A stretch of 64,000 nt of DNA from REEB481 sp964586595 (GTDB lineage Bacteria; Bacteroidota; Bacteroidia; NS11-12g; UBA955), in contig CAZPHB010000014.1 of assembly GCA_964586595.1 (NCBI GenBank), positions 13,871 through 77,870 of the forward strand, written 5' to 3'. Numbering within the stretch: position 1 is the stretch's first letter; each line of letters opens with the position of its first letter. Of the stretch, positions 1 through 8,718 are shown in pieces. Under the pieces are notes generated by a model that had not been told where the DNA came from, did not search any database, and saw only the letters and a list, made by a program, of their open reading frames with translations. Made by a program: the position numbers and the translations under genes.

Positions 1-669
1 AAATGTGTCAAGGCAGTGAAAAATTTCTTTAAAGTCAGAATGAGAAAGAGATCCTTTTTTACAAGTCAATTCTCCCGCATATAAAATTATGTAGCCACCT
101 TTTTCTTCTAATGATTTTTTGCGTTCCTTGAAGTCATTACATTTGTCAATAGTAATAACAAAATCGTCATCCTCAAATCTTAGTCTATTCATGGAGGTTG
201 ATATATTTTTCTCCGTGATACTCTTTACTGGAAGTCCATGAAATTCTCTTAGGTTCGGAATGGAAAAATGCACTTTGCTAACCGCGATAGTTCTGTCACC
301 CAATACTGCTTGCTGTGATAATGTTCCTTTAATGGTGGAATTGTTGTCAAGGCTACCAAAATGAGTGTTTGTTATAAAGCCTTTTCCAAATTCTAGCCCG
401 TCAATAATAATACTGTATGAATTTACTCTATTTGCAATTTTGAATAAGTCAATTGTGTCAACAAGGGGTTTCCCATAAAAGTGTGCGCCAGAATTTGGAA
501 ACCAATCAAAAAAGATACTTCCAATTAATTTGATTTCATTTTGTTCGTCTTTAAGAATATATTCTCCTTCAAATATTTTTATGGGAGAATTTGCTTCAGT
601 CATGTCCACAGAAACAGAATTTATTTCGGGCAAGTTTTTATGCATTTCTAAAATTTCGTCTTTTGTCAT
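1..669 (-). CDS. Hypothetical protein, 3' end cut by window edge
   Basis: An open reading frame starts at ATG 669 and stays open for 223 codons to the window edge, so the C-terminus is missing. There is no signal peptide or membrane segment. The visible part ends in a stretch reading RLRFEDDDFVITIDKC, then a GGY motif and an acidic/lysine-rich tail. Base composition is clearly AT-richer (about one third G+C by eye) than the housekeeping genes from 2236 on, which suggests horizontal acquisition. The start overlaps the stop of the upstream 102-codon ORF as ATGA, suggesting translational coupling. I do not firmly recognise the family. The layout, a beta-rich N-terminal half with an F-x-x-x-N-x-x-x-F-x-G motif followed by a GGY motif, recalls the N-terminal domains of ApeA-like HEPN defence proteins. 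That is a weak impression, not an identification. Confidence 0.6.
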   Translation of the reverse strand, partial: MTKDEILEMHKNLPEINSVSVDMTEANSPIKIFEGEYILKDEQNEIKLIGSIFFDWFPNSGAHFYGKPLVDTIDLFKIANRVNSYSIIIDGLEFGKGFITNTHFGSLDNNSTIKGTLSQQAVLGDRTIAVSKVHFSIPNLREFHGLPVKSITEKNISTSMNRLRFEDDDFVITIDKCNDFKERKKSLEEKGGYIILYAGELTCKKGSLSHSDFKEIFHCLDTF

Positions 670-974
670 ATAGTTTTCGTCTTTAAGCTTACCCCTAACT
701 CGTTTATAGCCGCTATTTCTTGGCGCTTATCTGTCCATTTCGGCACAATAGGCGCTATCCCTTGTTGCCTATTTGCGCTATGATTATCCGGCTCAGAGGA
801 TGATTGCAGGCTGGTTCCAAGGATTCTGTTTTGAACTTGTTGATTCGCAGTGTTCTGGGAGGAGTTAGTGTTAAAAATTATTTCGCGCCTTGATGCACTG
901 CCCCTGCCTGTACTTCCATTAAAGCTGCCGCTTAATGGGAGGTGCATAAAGGTATCGTAAACAAAGTGCATCAT
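666..974 (-). CDS. Small hypothetical protein, possibly not real
   Basis: This 102-codon ORF starts at ATG 974 and its TGA stop overlaps the ATG of the next gene (ATGA at 666-669). The predicted product is polar, rich in Ser, Asn, Gln and Arg, with no signal peptide, membrane helix or recognisable motif. Coupling to the AT-rich gene downstream is the main argument for its reality. Low-complexity composition and lack of recognisable similarity argue against it. It may also be the leader region of the downstream gene. Confidence 0.25.
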   Translation of the reverse strand: MMHFVYDTFMHLPLSGSFNGSTGRGSASRREIIFNTNSSQNTANQQVQNRILGTSLQSSSEPDNHSANRQQGIAPIVPKWTDKRQEIAAINELGVSLKTKTI

Positions 975-1405
975 GGAGGAAAGACAAATGTATGGGCTTC
1001 TATTTCAATTAGTCAATGGCGTCCCTTACACCGCTGCCTGGGATTCAGTATTGTTGCGCGCTAATGAATTGATAATGAATGAGTTAAGGGGTGTTTTAAC
1101 GGTTTATTAATTTTTTGAGGGCGCACCTCGACAAGCTCCCCCACTGTTCATTGCTAACGCAACTCTTTGGGGGCAGGCACCATGTCCTTCGACAAGCTCC
1201 CCCGAGGCTGCCCCGCATCGCTATGCTTGCGGGGCAAGTTGCTCGGGACTTGCAGCCCGGAAACTCACTACCTTCGCCCGGGACTCCCTACGGTCGCAGG
1301 ATGACAGACAAGAAGCTCGGGACTTACAGCACCATATTAGTTCTTGCATCACTGTAGATTTGAGCTCATTCAATCGAGTAATCCATAGCAAAAGGACCGG
1401 CCTAT

Positions 1406-1530
1406 AAGGCTGGAAGGTTGGGAGCGCAGCAAGCAGGTGCTAAATGCAAAGGAAGCTCCGAGCCTGAGAGGAGATCACCTGCAGCATTCGCCTGATTGCA
1501 AGCGCAAGGCCTTCCAGACTTATCAGCCTT
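1406..1530. other. Fold-back element, copy 1 (possible structured RNA)
   Basis: The ends pair: AAGGCTG (1406-1412) with CAGCCTT (1524-1530), and alternatively TGGAAGG (1411-1417) with CCTTCCA (1510-1516). Inside, GCAGGTG (1433-1439) pairs with CACCTGC (1476-1482), enclosing CTCC/GGAG. No SRP, RNase P, tmRNA or 6S signature was recognised. It could be a structured RNA or a REP-like DNA element. The strand is unknown. Confidence 0.35.
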
Positions 1531-1539
1531 GATTTTTTG

Positions 1540-1567
1540 CTTACTTTTTCATCAAGGAAAAAGTAAG
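1540..1567. repeat. Perfect 11-bp inverted repeat, copy 1
   Basis: CTTACTTTTTC and GAAAAAGTAAG form a perfect 11-bp stem around the loop ATCAAG. The arms are AT-rich with T/A runs, so it could act as a bidirectional terminator or as the end of a mobile repeat. The duplicate lies at 2050-2077. Confidence 0.6.
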
Positions 1568-1915
1568 AGGAAATAAGGTAATTGCGGTATAAACGTGCTT
1601 TAGATAAAATCCAATTAAAGCACGAAAAGCCTGTGAACAGGATAAGTTTGAGCAGATGTAATGGTGGGGTTCTACCGATGCGCTTAACGGGATGTCCCTC
1701 GGCAGGCTCCCCCGAGGCTGCCCCGCATCGCTATGCTTGCGGGGCAAGTTGCTCGGGACTTGCAGCCCGGAAACTCACTACCTTCGCCCGGGACTCCCTA
1801 CGGTCGCAGGATGACAGACAAGAAGCTCGGGACTTACAGCACCATATTAGTTCTTGCATCACTGTAGATTTGAGCTCATTCAATCGAGTAATCCATAGCA
1901 AAAGGACCGGCCTAT

Positions 1916-2040
1916 AAGGCTGGAAGGTTGGGAGCGCAGCAAGCAGGTGCTAATTGCAAAGGAAGCTCCGAGCCTGTGAGGAGATCACCTGCAGCATTCA
2001 CCTTCTTGCAAGCGTATAACCTTTCAGACTTTTCAGCCTT
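1916..2040. other. Fold-back element, copy 2
   Basis: Second copy of the element at 1406-1530, at the same 510-bp offset. It carries all 11 substitutions of the duplication. The outer AAGGCTG/CAGCCTT and inner GCAGGTG/CACCTGC arms are unchanged. The change at 2024 turns a G-C pair of the alternative stem into G-U, so pairing is kept. The other changes fall in predicted unpaired parts. Confidence 0.35.
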
Positions 2041-2049
2041 GATTTTTTG

Positions 2050-2077
2050 CTTACTTTTTCATCAAGGAAAAAGTAAG
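2050..2077. repeat. Perfect 11-bp inverted repeat, copy 2
   Basis: Identical to the hairpin at 1540-1567, carried in the second copy of the 510-bp duplication. It lies about 160 bp past the rpoN stop codon and could end rpoN transcripts, although the T-run is short. Confidence 0.6.
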
Positions 2078-2235
2078 AGGAAATAAGGTAATTGCGGTAT
2101 AAACGTGCTTTAGATAAAATCCAATTAAAGCACGAAAAGCCTGTGAACAGGATAAGTTTGAGCAGATGTAATGGTGGGGTTCTACCGATGCGCTTAACGG
2201 GATGTCCCTCGGCAGGCTCGGGATGACAAGCTGGA

Positions 2236-3690
2236 TTACAACTCCTTCCGCAACCTGGCTACAGGTATATTCAACTGCTCCCGGTATTTCGCTACGGTTC
2301 TTCGGGCAATATGATACCCGCGCTGCTTGAGCAACTCCATCAATGCCTCGTCGGTGAGCGGCTTGGTTTTGTCTTCCGCCTCGATGGCGTCTTTCAGGAT
2401 CTTCTTGATTTCGCGGTTGGAAACCTCATCTCCGTCTTCAGTGGCTATGCCTTCGCTGAAGAAGAACTTCAAGGGGATGATGCCGAAATCCGTTTCCACG
2501 TATTTGCTGTTGGCCACGCGGCTGATGGTGCTGATGTCCAAGCTCACCTTCTCGGCAATGTCCTTCAGGATCATCGGTTTCAGCTTGGCCTCGTCGCCGT
2601 CTTGAAAGTATTCATGTTGCCGGGCAACAATCGCCTGCATGGTACTGAGCAAAGTATGCTGTCGCTGCTTCACCGAATCAATGAACCAGCGCGCTCCTTC
2701 CAGCTTTTGCTTGATGTACTGCACCGCATCTTTCATGCTGCGGTCTTTCTCAGGGGCCGCTTCGTAGGCGCGCAGGGTTTCAGCATAGGCCGGGCTCAGT
2801 CTTAGCTCTGGTGCGTTTCGGGAGTTCAGCAAAACTTCCAGTCGCCCTTCGTCGTTGCGCACAATAAAATCGGGTACGATGTACATCGTTTTGGAAGCGC
2901 CACCCTGCGTCATTCCCGGCTTGGGTGTGAGCTTGGTGATTTCCTTGATGGCATCGCGCAGCTGATCATCGTCAATCTTCAGGGAGCGCTTGATCTTCTC
3001 GTAATGCTTCTTCCCAAAGGCTTCCATATAATCGGCGATGATGCGCTCTGCCAGGGAAAGGGCGGGGTTATTCCCGTAATCCTTCTTATACAATTGCAAC
3101 AACAGGCATTCCTGCAGATCGCGGGCGCCAATGCCGGCCGGGTCGAAATTCTGAATTTTGATGAGGATGCGTTCCAGGTGCTCTTCGGTGGTCATGATGT
3201 TCTCCGAAAATGCCAGGTCGTTCACGATGGCACGCAGTTCTCTGCGCAAATAGCCGTCTTCTTCGATGCTGTTGATCAGGTGTACGGCCAGGATCAGGTC
3301 TTCCTCTTTGGGGAAAGTGGCCCTGGCCTGTTCCAGCAGGTAATCCTGAAAGCTGTAGGAATTGGCAATGGGCATCTCGCGCTGCTCCTCATCGCCGTAA
3401 TCTTCATTCAGGCGGAAGCCACCGTCGTCATCGTTGTAGCGCAGCAGTTCGTCGATGTCCACATCGCGGGAAAAGGGTTCTTCCTCCGGAGCCAACTCTT
3501 CCTCGGTATTGGAAAAGGTGTCTTCTTCTTCGTTTTTGCCGGTTTCCAGCGCGGGATTGTCGAGCAACTCCTGATCTACCTTCTCTTCAAAATCCAGCGT
3601 ATTGAGCTGCAAGAGCTTGATAAACTGAATCTGCTGCGGACTTAGTCGCTGCAGCATCTTCTGACTCAGGTGTTGTTTCATTGAACTCAT
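2236..3690 (-). CDS. rpoN: RNA polymerase sigma-54 factor RpoN
   Basis: Alternative sigma factor (484 residues, usual length) that directs core RNA polymerase to -24/-12 promoters and needs AAA+ activators to open them. Region I (about residues 1-50) is Gln/Leu-rich with the expected QKMLQRLSPQQIQ start and an LLDNPALE segment. A strongly acidic region II follows (about 50-105), then the core-binding and DNA-binding parts. The diagnostic RpoN box ARRTVAKYRE is at residues 462-471. The start is ATG 3690; a second in-frame ATG three codons on is also possible. The gene is divergent from asnS across a 77-bp gap. No sigma-54 activator is seen in the window. Confidence 0.97.
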   Translation of the reverse strand: MSSMKQHLSQKMLQRLSPQQIQFIKLLQLNTLDFEEKVDQELLDNPALETGKNEEEDTFSNTEEELAPEEEPFSRDVDIDELLRYNDDDGGFRLNEDYGDEEQREMPIANSYSFQDYLLEQARATFPKEEDLILAVHLINSIEEDGYLRRELRAIVNDLAFSENIMTTEEHLERILIKIQNFDPAGIGARDLQECLLLQLYKKDYGNNPALSLAERIIADYMEAFGKKHYEKIKRSLKIDDDQLRDAIKEITKLTPKPGMTQGGASKTMYIVPDFIVRNDEGRLEVLLNSRNAPELRLSPAYAETLRAYEAAPEKDRSMKDAVQYIKQKLEGARWFIDSVKQRQHTLLSTMQAIVARQHEYFQDGDEAKLKPMILKDIAEKVSLDISTISRVANSKYVETDFGIIPLKFFFSEGIATEDGDEVSNREIKKILKDAIEAEDKTKPLTDEALMELLKQRGYHIARRTVAKYREQLNIPVARLRKEL

Positions 3691-3725
3691 GTGCCCTTCC
3701 TCAACCTAAATGTTATTCCTCACCC

Positions 3726-3733
3726 TAAATTTG
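3726..3733 (+). promoter_or_regulatory. Candidate -7 promoter box for asnS
   Basis: TAAATTTG matches the Bacteroidota -7 consensus TAnnTTTG exactly and lies 34 bases before the asnS start, in the rpoN/asnS divergent gap. No TTG is found at the expected 17-23 bases upstream, so this rests on the -7 box alone. Confidence 0.4.
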
Positions 3734-3767
3734 TGCACGGTTTTTAAAAAGAACCGATTACAGGCAA

Positions 3768-5282
3768 ATGTACATAAAAGATTTAGCAGCAGCAGCGGAA
3801 CAAAGCACCACCATCAAAGGCTGGGTAACCAATAAACGCGAGAGTAAAGGAATTGTATTCCTGGTGTTGCGCGACGGAACGGGTTTTTGTCAATGTGTGG
3901 TGGCACTGGATCAATGCGGCGAAGAGGTATTTGAGCGCGCCCGCACCCTCAGCATGGAAAGCAGTGTGGCACTGAGCGGCTTGGTTGTCCGTGACGAAAA
4001 GCAAATCGGCGGCGTAGAACTTCAGGTTCAGGAAGTTGAAGTATTTCAGATTGCTGAAGAATATCCCATTTCCAAAAAAGAACACGGGGTGGATTTCCTC
4101 ATGGACCACCGGCATCTGTGGTTGCGCAGCAGCAGGCAGTGGGCCATCATGCGCATCCGGAATACCATCATCTTCAGCATCCATAAATTCTTTCAGGAAC
4201 AAGGCTTTCTGCAAATGGATGCGCCCATCTTCACCGGCAACGCCTGCGAAGGAACCAGCAACCTGTTTGAAACCGATTTCTACGGCGATCCTGCCTACCT
4301 GAGCCAAAGCGGACAACTTTATGGCGAAGCGCTTGCCATGGCGTTTGGCCGCATTTATACCTTCGGCCCTACCTTCCGCGCCGAGAAAAGCAAAACCCGT
4401 CGCCACCTGAGCGAGTTCTGGATGATAGAGCCGGAAATGGCGTTCTATGACATCTTCCAGAATATGGATGTGATTGAAGGCATGCTGCATACCGTCATCC
4501 GTGACGTGCTCAACACCAATAAAGCCGAGCTGGAACTCATCGGTCGTGATACCGCCATGCTGGAAAGCAGCCTCAAGCCGTTTCCACGCATCACCTACGA
4601 CGAAGCGGTACGCATCATCAAAGGAGAACAAGATGTAAACGGCGTGAACAGCATTGTTTCGCTGCGCGAAGCCCTGAAGGAAACCCAGGAACGCCATGAT
4701 GCCGTGCTCAAGGAAATTGAAGAACGCGAAGCCAAAATTGCCACGCCCGGCATGAAGAAGGGCGAAATTGGCTTCCACCAGAATAAAATCCAGGAATTGC
4801 GCACCGAACTGCGCGACCTGGAGGAAGACCTGCGCAACATGCCGCAGTGGATCGAAAGCGCCGAGAATTTCCGCTATGGAAATGATTTCGGCGGCAGCGA
4901 TGAAACCGTGCTGACGCGCCTGTTCGATGTGCCGGTGATGGTGTACGACTGGCCGCACGAGGTGAAGGCGTTTTACCTGAAGCGCAGCGACGCAGATCCT
5001 TCCAAGGCTCGCGGCGTAGATGTGCTGGCCCCCGAAGGTTACGGCGAAATTGTGGGCGGTGGCGAGCGCGAAACCGATTTGAAGCTGCTTCAGGAGAAAA
5101 TCATCGAACACCAGCTGCCCATGGAAGCCTTTGAATGGTACCTCGACCTGAGGCGCTTTGGCAGCGTGCCACACAGCGGTTTTGGCCTCGGCCTGGAACG
5201 CGTGGTTACCTGGGTGTGCAAGCTGAAGCATGTGCGCGAATCCATTCCCTTCGGACGTATGTACGGGCGTTTGCTTCCCTAA
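3768..5282 (+). CDS. asnS: Asparaginyl-tRNA synthetase
   Basis: Class II synthetase that charges tRNA-Asn with asparagine in the cytoplasm (504 residues). The N-terminal OB-fold anticodon-binding domain covers about residues 15-100. Motif 2 appears as FRAEKSKTRRHLSEFWMIEP (about 205-225). Motif 3 is the C-terminal GFGLGLERVV followed by SIPFGRMYGRLLP. The EP in motif 2 and the SIPFGR ending favour AsnRS over AspRS. Residues about 298-371 form a charged coiled-coil insertion between motifs 2 and 3 that explains the extra length over the roughly 466-residue E. coli enzyme; I believe such an insertion is usual in Bacteroidota. It is followed after 43 bp by the periplasmic chaperone genes, probably as a separate unit. 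Confidence 0.97.
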   Translation: MYIKDLAAAAEQSTTIKGWVTNKRESKGIVFLVLRDGTGFCQCVVALDQCGEEVFERARTLSMESSVALSGLVVRDEKQIGGVELQVQEVEVFQIAEEYPISKKEHGVDFLMDHRHLWLRSSRQWAIMRIRNTIIFSIHKFFQEQGFLQMDAPIFTGNACEGTSNLFETDFYGDPAYLSQSGQLYGEALAMAFGRIYTFGPTFRAEKSKTRRHLSEFWMIEPEMAFYDIFQNMDVIEGMLHTVIRDVLNTNKAELELIGRDTAMLESSLKPFPRITYDEAVRIIKGEQDVNGVNSIVSLREALKETQERHDAVLKEIEEREAKIATPGMKKGEIGFHQNKIQELRTELRDLEEDLRNMPQWIESAENFRYGNDFGGSDETVLTRLFDVPVMVYDWPHEVKAFYLKRSDADPSKARGVDVLAPEGYGEIVGGGERETDLKLLQEKIIEHQLPMEAFEWYLDLRRFGSVPHSGFGLGLERVVTWVCKLKHVRESIPFGRMYGRLLP

Positions 5283-5307
5283 ACAGCAGCCCGGTATTGC
5301 TTTTACT

Positions 5308-5315
5308 TATCTTTG
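5308..5315 (+). promoter_or_regulatory. Candidate -7 promoter box for the PpiC gene
   Basis: TATCTTTG matches TAnnTTTG exactly and sits 10 bases before the ATG at 5326, implying a very short leader. It supports starting the gene at 5326 and not inside asnS. No clear -33 TTG at the right distance. Confidence 0.4.
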
Positions 5316-5325
5316 CCTACTGTAT

Positions 5326-7335
5326 ATGAAAGGATATATCTCTGTGTTCACCCTGGTGCTGCTCGGCATGCAGGCTGTTCAGGCCCAGAATCCGACCGAC
5401 ACCTTATTCACCTTCGGACCTCACGCAGTGAGTGTGGAAGAGTTTGAACGTGGCTTCCTCAAAAACAAGGACCTCAACACTCAAAAACCAGACGCTGCCG
5501 AAATCGATGATTACCTCCGGCTGTATCAGCGCTTCAAGTTGAAGGTGCAGGATGCCTATGACCTGAAAATGGATACCGTTCCTCAGTTCATGCAGGAGCT
5601 GAATGGCTACCGCCGCCAGTTGGCCAAGCCCTACCTGAGCGACCGCGAAGTCACCGACCAGCTCATGAAGGAAGGCTATGAACGGATGAAATGGGAAGTG
5701 AGTACCGCCCACATCCTCATCCTGTCACGCCAGGATGATTTGCCTGAAGATACCCTGAAGGCTTGGAATAAAATCCAGGCCATCGCTGCCGAACTGGAAA
5801 AAAATCCTGAAAAATTCAACGACATCGCCTTCGAAAAAAGTGAAGACCCAAGCGCCAAAGACAACCGCGGCACCCTTGGTTATTTTACCGCTTTCCAATT
5901 CGTTTATCCTTACGAAACTGTTGCATACAACACACCTGCCGGTCAAATCAGCAAGGTGTTCAGAACCAGCTACGGATACCACATCCTGAAGGTGCTCGAC
6001 CGCCGTCCCAATGCAGGTGAAATGAAGGTGGCACACCTCATGCTCCGCCTTTCTCCCAATGCGAATGGCGATGAGCTGCAACAGAAAAAGGCGAAGGCCG
6101 ATGAAATCTATGCGGAGATCCGCAAAGGAGTACCCTTCGAAGAGATGGTGGCCCGCTGGAGCGAAGATTACTCCTCGAAATCCATGAACGGCGAACTGGA
6201 TTATTTCTATGCCACCGCCCACCTGAACGGGGAACTCACCGCTGAATTTACCGAAGCAGCCTTCTCCCTCATTAAAGACGGTGACGTGTGCGCGCCCTTC
6301 CGCACGCCTTATGGTTACCACATGCTGAAGCGCCTCGACCTGAAACCGCTTCCTTCCTACGAAGAAATGAAGCCGGTGCTGAAGCAAAACATCTCCAGCG
6401 ACAGCCGTTCCTACAAAAGCACACAGGCGATGATTGCCAAAATCAAACAGGAATACGGCTTCAAAGAGGTTCCCGGAAACCTGAAAACCTTTACCGCAAC
6501 CCTCGACTCCAGCCTGTTGAAGGCCATGTGGATGAAAGGTACAGGCCCGGCATATCAGTTGCCTCTGTTTCAGTTGGGCAATGAATCGTTTACTGCAGAC
6601 CGCTTTGCCGGTTACCTCGTAGCCATGCAGCGTCCGTCCAAACTGAAGCAGGTAAGCAACGTGGTGAATACCTACTACAACAACTGGGTGGACGCCAGCT
6701 GCATCGACTTCCTGGACCGAAACCTCAATCAAAAATATCCAGAATTTGCTGCGCTGTATCAGGAATACCGCGAAGGCATTCTGCTGTTCAACCTCGCTCA
6801 GGATAAAGTTTGGAATAAAGCCATCCGCGATACGGCAGGTCTGGAGTCTTTCTTCAAAGAGAATGCATCACGCTATTCCTGGAATGACCGTTTTCAGGTG
6901 ACCATTTACAATGCACGCACTGAAGGCATCATGAAGTCGGTGGCCAAAATGCTGAAAAAGCGCATGAGCGATGATTCCATCTACCGCTTCCATACCAAGG
7001 AAAGTCTGTTGAACCTGAGCATTCAGGAAGGCAAGTTTGAATCGAAAGACAGCAATGTCTTTGTAAACGAGCTGTTTGCCGCCGGTGCCAAATACCGCAG
7101 CAAGAAGAATTATACCTGGGTGATGGGCCAGCGCGGAACCGATCAGTGGATTGTGATGCGCATCCATCAGTTTTTGCCTGCCGGGCCTAAGGCGCTCGAC
7201 GAAACACGCGGCCCGGTGATTTCTGATTATCAGGTAGTTTTGGAAGATGCCTGGGTGAATGAAGTTGCAGCGCGTTATCCACTGAAGGTGAACGAACAGG
7301 CATACAGGCAGCTGAAGGAGCGCCTTACGCGGTAA
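5326..7335 (+). CDS. Periplasmic peptidylprolyl isomerase with two PpiC domains
   Basis: Parvulin-type prolyl isomerase/chaperone, 669 residues, likely helping fold outer-membrane or secreted proteins. It starts with a signal peptide ending VQAQ at about residue 21. Two PpiC domains follow: about residues 121-228 (opening STAHILI, closing SYGYHILKVLD) and 231-340 (opening KVAHLML, closing PYGYHMLKRLD). The remaining 330 residues are an unassigned helical C-terminal part. An in-frame extension upstream to 5230 overlaps asnS and lacks signal-peptide character, so ATG 5326 is preferred. It is followed after 30 bp by a second SurA-like gene and then moxR, a likely operon for envelope biogenesis. 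Confidence 0.9.
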   Translation: MKGYISVFTLVLLGMQAVQAQNPTDTLFTFGPHAVSVEEFERGFLKNKDLNTQKPDAAEIDDYLRLYQRFKLKVQDAYDLKMDTVPQFMQELNGYRRQLAKPYLSDREVTDQLMKEGYERMKWEVSTAHILILSRQDDLPEDTLKAWNKIQAIAAELEKNPEKFNDIAFEKSEDPSAKDNRGTLGYFTAFQFVYPYETVAYNTPAGQISKVFRTSYGYHILKVLDRRPNAGEMKVAHLMLRLSPNANGDELQQKKAKADEIYAEIRKGVPFEEMVARWSEDYSSKSMNGELDYFYATAHLNGELTAEFTEAAFSLIKDGDVCAPFRTPYGYHMLKRLDLKPLPSYEEMKPVLKQNISSDSRSYKSTQAMIAKIKQEYGFKEVPGNLKTFTATLDSSLLKAMWMKGTGPAYQLPLFQLGNESFTADRFAGYLVAMQRPSKLKQVSNVVNTYYNNWVDASCIDFLDRNLNQKYPEFAALYQEYREGILLFNLAQDKVWNKAIRDTAGLESFFKENASRYSWNDRFQVTIYNARTEGIMKSVAKMLKKRMSDDSIYRFHTKESLLNLSIQEGKFESKDSNVFVNELFAAGAKYRSKKNYTWVMGQRGTDQWIVMRIHQFLPAGPKALDETRGPVISDYQVVLEDAWVNEVAARYPLKVNEQAYRQLKERLTR

Positions 7336-7365
7336 CCACCGTTCAGATCCGTGCGTTATATGCCC

Positions 7366-8718
7366 ATGAAAGCGATTTTGCCTTTGCTCCTGGTCTTGTT
7401 GGGAAGCAGCTCCTTACAGGCTCAAAAGGAACGTTATGTAGATGGCATCCTTGCTGTGGTGGGCGAAAAAATCATCACCTACAGTGATTACCTCACCGAA
7501 TACGATCAGGTAAGCAAGCAAACCGGCCCGGGCAGGGAAGGTGAATGTTATGTTTTTGAACAGCTCCTCATCAGGAAACTGCTGATGAACCAGGCTGAGC
7601 TGGACAGCTTGCCTGTGGATCAGAACCGCATCGACGCGGAAATAGAAAACAAGCTGCGCTACTACGCCCGTCAGCTGGGCAGCGAGCGCAAGCTGGAAGA
7701 GTTCCTCGGCAAATCTTTATCTGAATACAAACGCGACATCCGCCCGCGGGTACAGGAGCAAATGCTCTCCCGCGACATGGAAAACAAGGTGCTCGAGAAC
7801 GTGAAAATCAGCCCAAAGGAAGTGCAGGAATATTACGCTTCCATTCCCCGCGACAGCCTCCCGCTGATTGGCGCTGAGGTGGAAGTGGCTGAACTTATTG
7901 TAGTTCCTAAGGTTTCTGCGGATGCCAAAGCGTATGCGAAAGAAAAAGCTGAGGAATTGCGCAGCCGCATCCTGCGCGGGGCGTCCTTCGACAAGCTGGC
8001 TTCGGCCTACAGCGAAGACCCCGGATCGGCACTGCAGGGCGGACTCCTTCCCGAGTTTGGCCGCGGCGATATGGTGCCCGAGTTCGAACGCGCGGCCTTT
8101 CGCCTGAAGCAGGACAGCGTGAGCAAGGTGATTGAAAGCCCTTACGGATACCACATCATCAAAATGGTGAGTCGCCGCGGAGAACGTTTGATCTGCCGCC
8201 ATATTCTGGTGCGCGCGCAAATCACCACAGAAGACCTGCTGCAGGCCAAACGCCGTGTGGACAGCGCGTACAATATGCTCATGACCGACAGCATCAGTTG
8301 GTGCGATGCCGTAAAACGCTTCGGCGACCAGGAGTCAGGACGCAAAGGAGAATGCGGCTTTTATTCTGATGAAAGTACCGGAATGCAAAAAGTAGCCGTC
8401 GATGCGCTGGAAAAAGATCTGGTGAAGATGATTCAGGACATGCCGGCAGGAACCTATGGCGAACCACAACTCACCGTCTTTCCCGATGGAGCCCGCGCCT
8501 ACCGACTGGTGTACCTGAAGTCGGAAACCAAACCTCATACGGCCAACATGATTCAGGACTACCCGAAAATTCAGCAGGCAGCCCTGCAACAGAAAAAAGA
8601 CGATGCCTTGAACACATGGGTCCGGAAAACCCGACTCAAAACCTACATCAGCATCAGCAGGGATTTTGAAACCTGTCCTGATGTAGCTGAATGGACCAAC
8701 AACAGCAGCGAACAATGA
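7366..8718 (+). CDS. SurA-like periplasmic peptidylprolyl isomerase
   Basis: A 450-residue periplasmic chaperone of the SurA/PpiC family, presumably escorting outer-membrane proteins to the BAM complex. The signal peptide ends SSLQAQ at about residue 20. A SurA_N-type helical region (about 25-165) precedes a clear PpiC domain at about 171-285 (VAELIVVP at the start, SPYGYHIIKMV at the end). A second, degenerate PpiC-like repeat starts at RHILVRAQ (about 280-375). The start at ATG 7366 (MKAIL) gives the cleanest signal peptide; ATG 7360 or GTG 7351 are possible. The stop overlaps the start of moxR (ATGA at 8715-8718). Confidence 0.88.
   Translation: MKAILPLLLVLLGSSSLQAQKERYVDGILAVVGEKIITYSDYLTEYDQVSKQTGPGREGECYVFEQLLIRKLLMNQAELDSLPVDQNRIDAEIENKLRYYARQLGSERKLEEFLGKSLSEYKRDIRPRVQEQMLSRDMENKVLENVKISPKEVQEYYASIPRDSLPLIGAEVEVAELIVVPKVSADAKAYAKEKAEELRSRILRGASFDKLASAYSEDPGSALQGGLLPEFGRGDMVPEFERAAFRLKQDSVSKVIESPYGYHIIKMVSRRGERLICRHILVRAQITTEDLLQAKRRVDSAYNMLMTDSISWCDAVKRFGDQESGRKGECGFYSDESTGMQKVAVDALEKDLVKMIQDMPAGTYGEPQLTVFPDGARAYRLVYLKSETKPHTANMIQDYPKIQQAALQQKKDDALNTWVRKTRLKTYISISRDFETCPDVAEWTNNSSEQ

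Larger units (their letters stand above)
1196..2219. repeat. 510-bp tandem duplication, two head-to-tail copies
   Basis: Copy 1 is 1196-1705 and copy 2 is 1706-2215, with similarity continuing to 2219. The offset is exactly 510 bases with no indel. Reading the copies side by side gives 11 substitutions, all between 1444 and 1522 (copy 1 numbering). The remaining bases match exactly. Each copy holds a dispersed-repeat segment (pieces TTCGCCCGGGACTCCCTA and GGATGACAGACAAG), the fold-back at 1406-1530, and the hairpin at 1540-1567. The duplication ends 16 bp from the rpoN stop codon. Confidence 0.95.
975..2235. other. 1.26-kb region without a convincing gene, filled with repeats
   Basis: No ORF here has a plausible protein signature. 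The short frames at 1115-1357, 1541-1747 and 1582-1917 run through repeat sequence. The segment holds a 510-bp tandem duplication, two copies of a long imperfect fold-back, two perfect 11-bp hairpins, and several copies of a dispersed motif built on TTCGACAAGCT and GGATGACA. It separates the AT-rich edge gene from rpoN and looks like a recombination-prone junction. Confidence 0.75.

Noticed and set aside
1406..1530. SRP RNA, RNase P RNA or tmRNA
   Set aside because: None of their conserved core sequences (such as the SRP GGAAGG/AGCAGCC loop pair in proper context) could be placed, although GGAAGG occurs by chance.
1115..1917. Short ORFs in the repeat region (1115-1357, 1541-1747, 1582-1917)
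   Set aside because: They read through duplicated repeat DNA, have no start signals or recognisable motifs, and parts of two of them are copies of each other.
1196..2219. Diversity-generating retroelement variable/template pair
   Set aside because: The 11 differences include G, C and A positions in either copy, not only adenines, and no reverse transcriptase is in the window.
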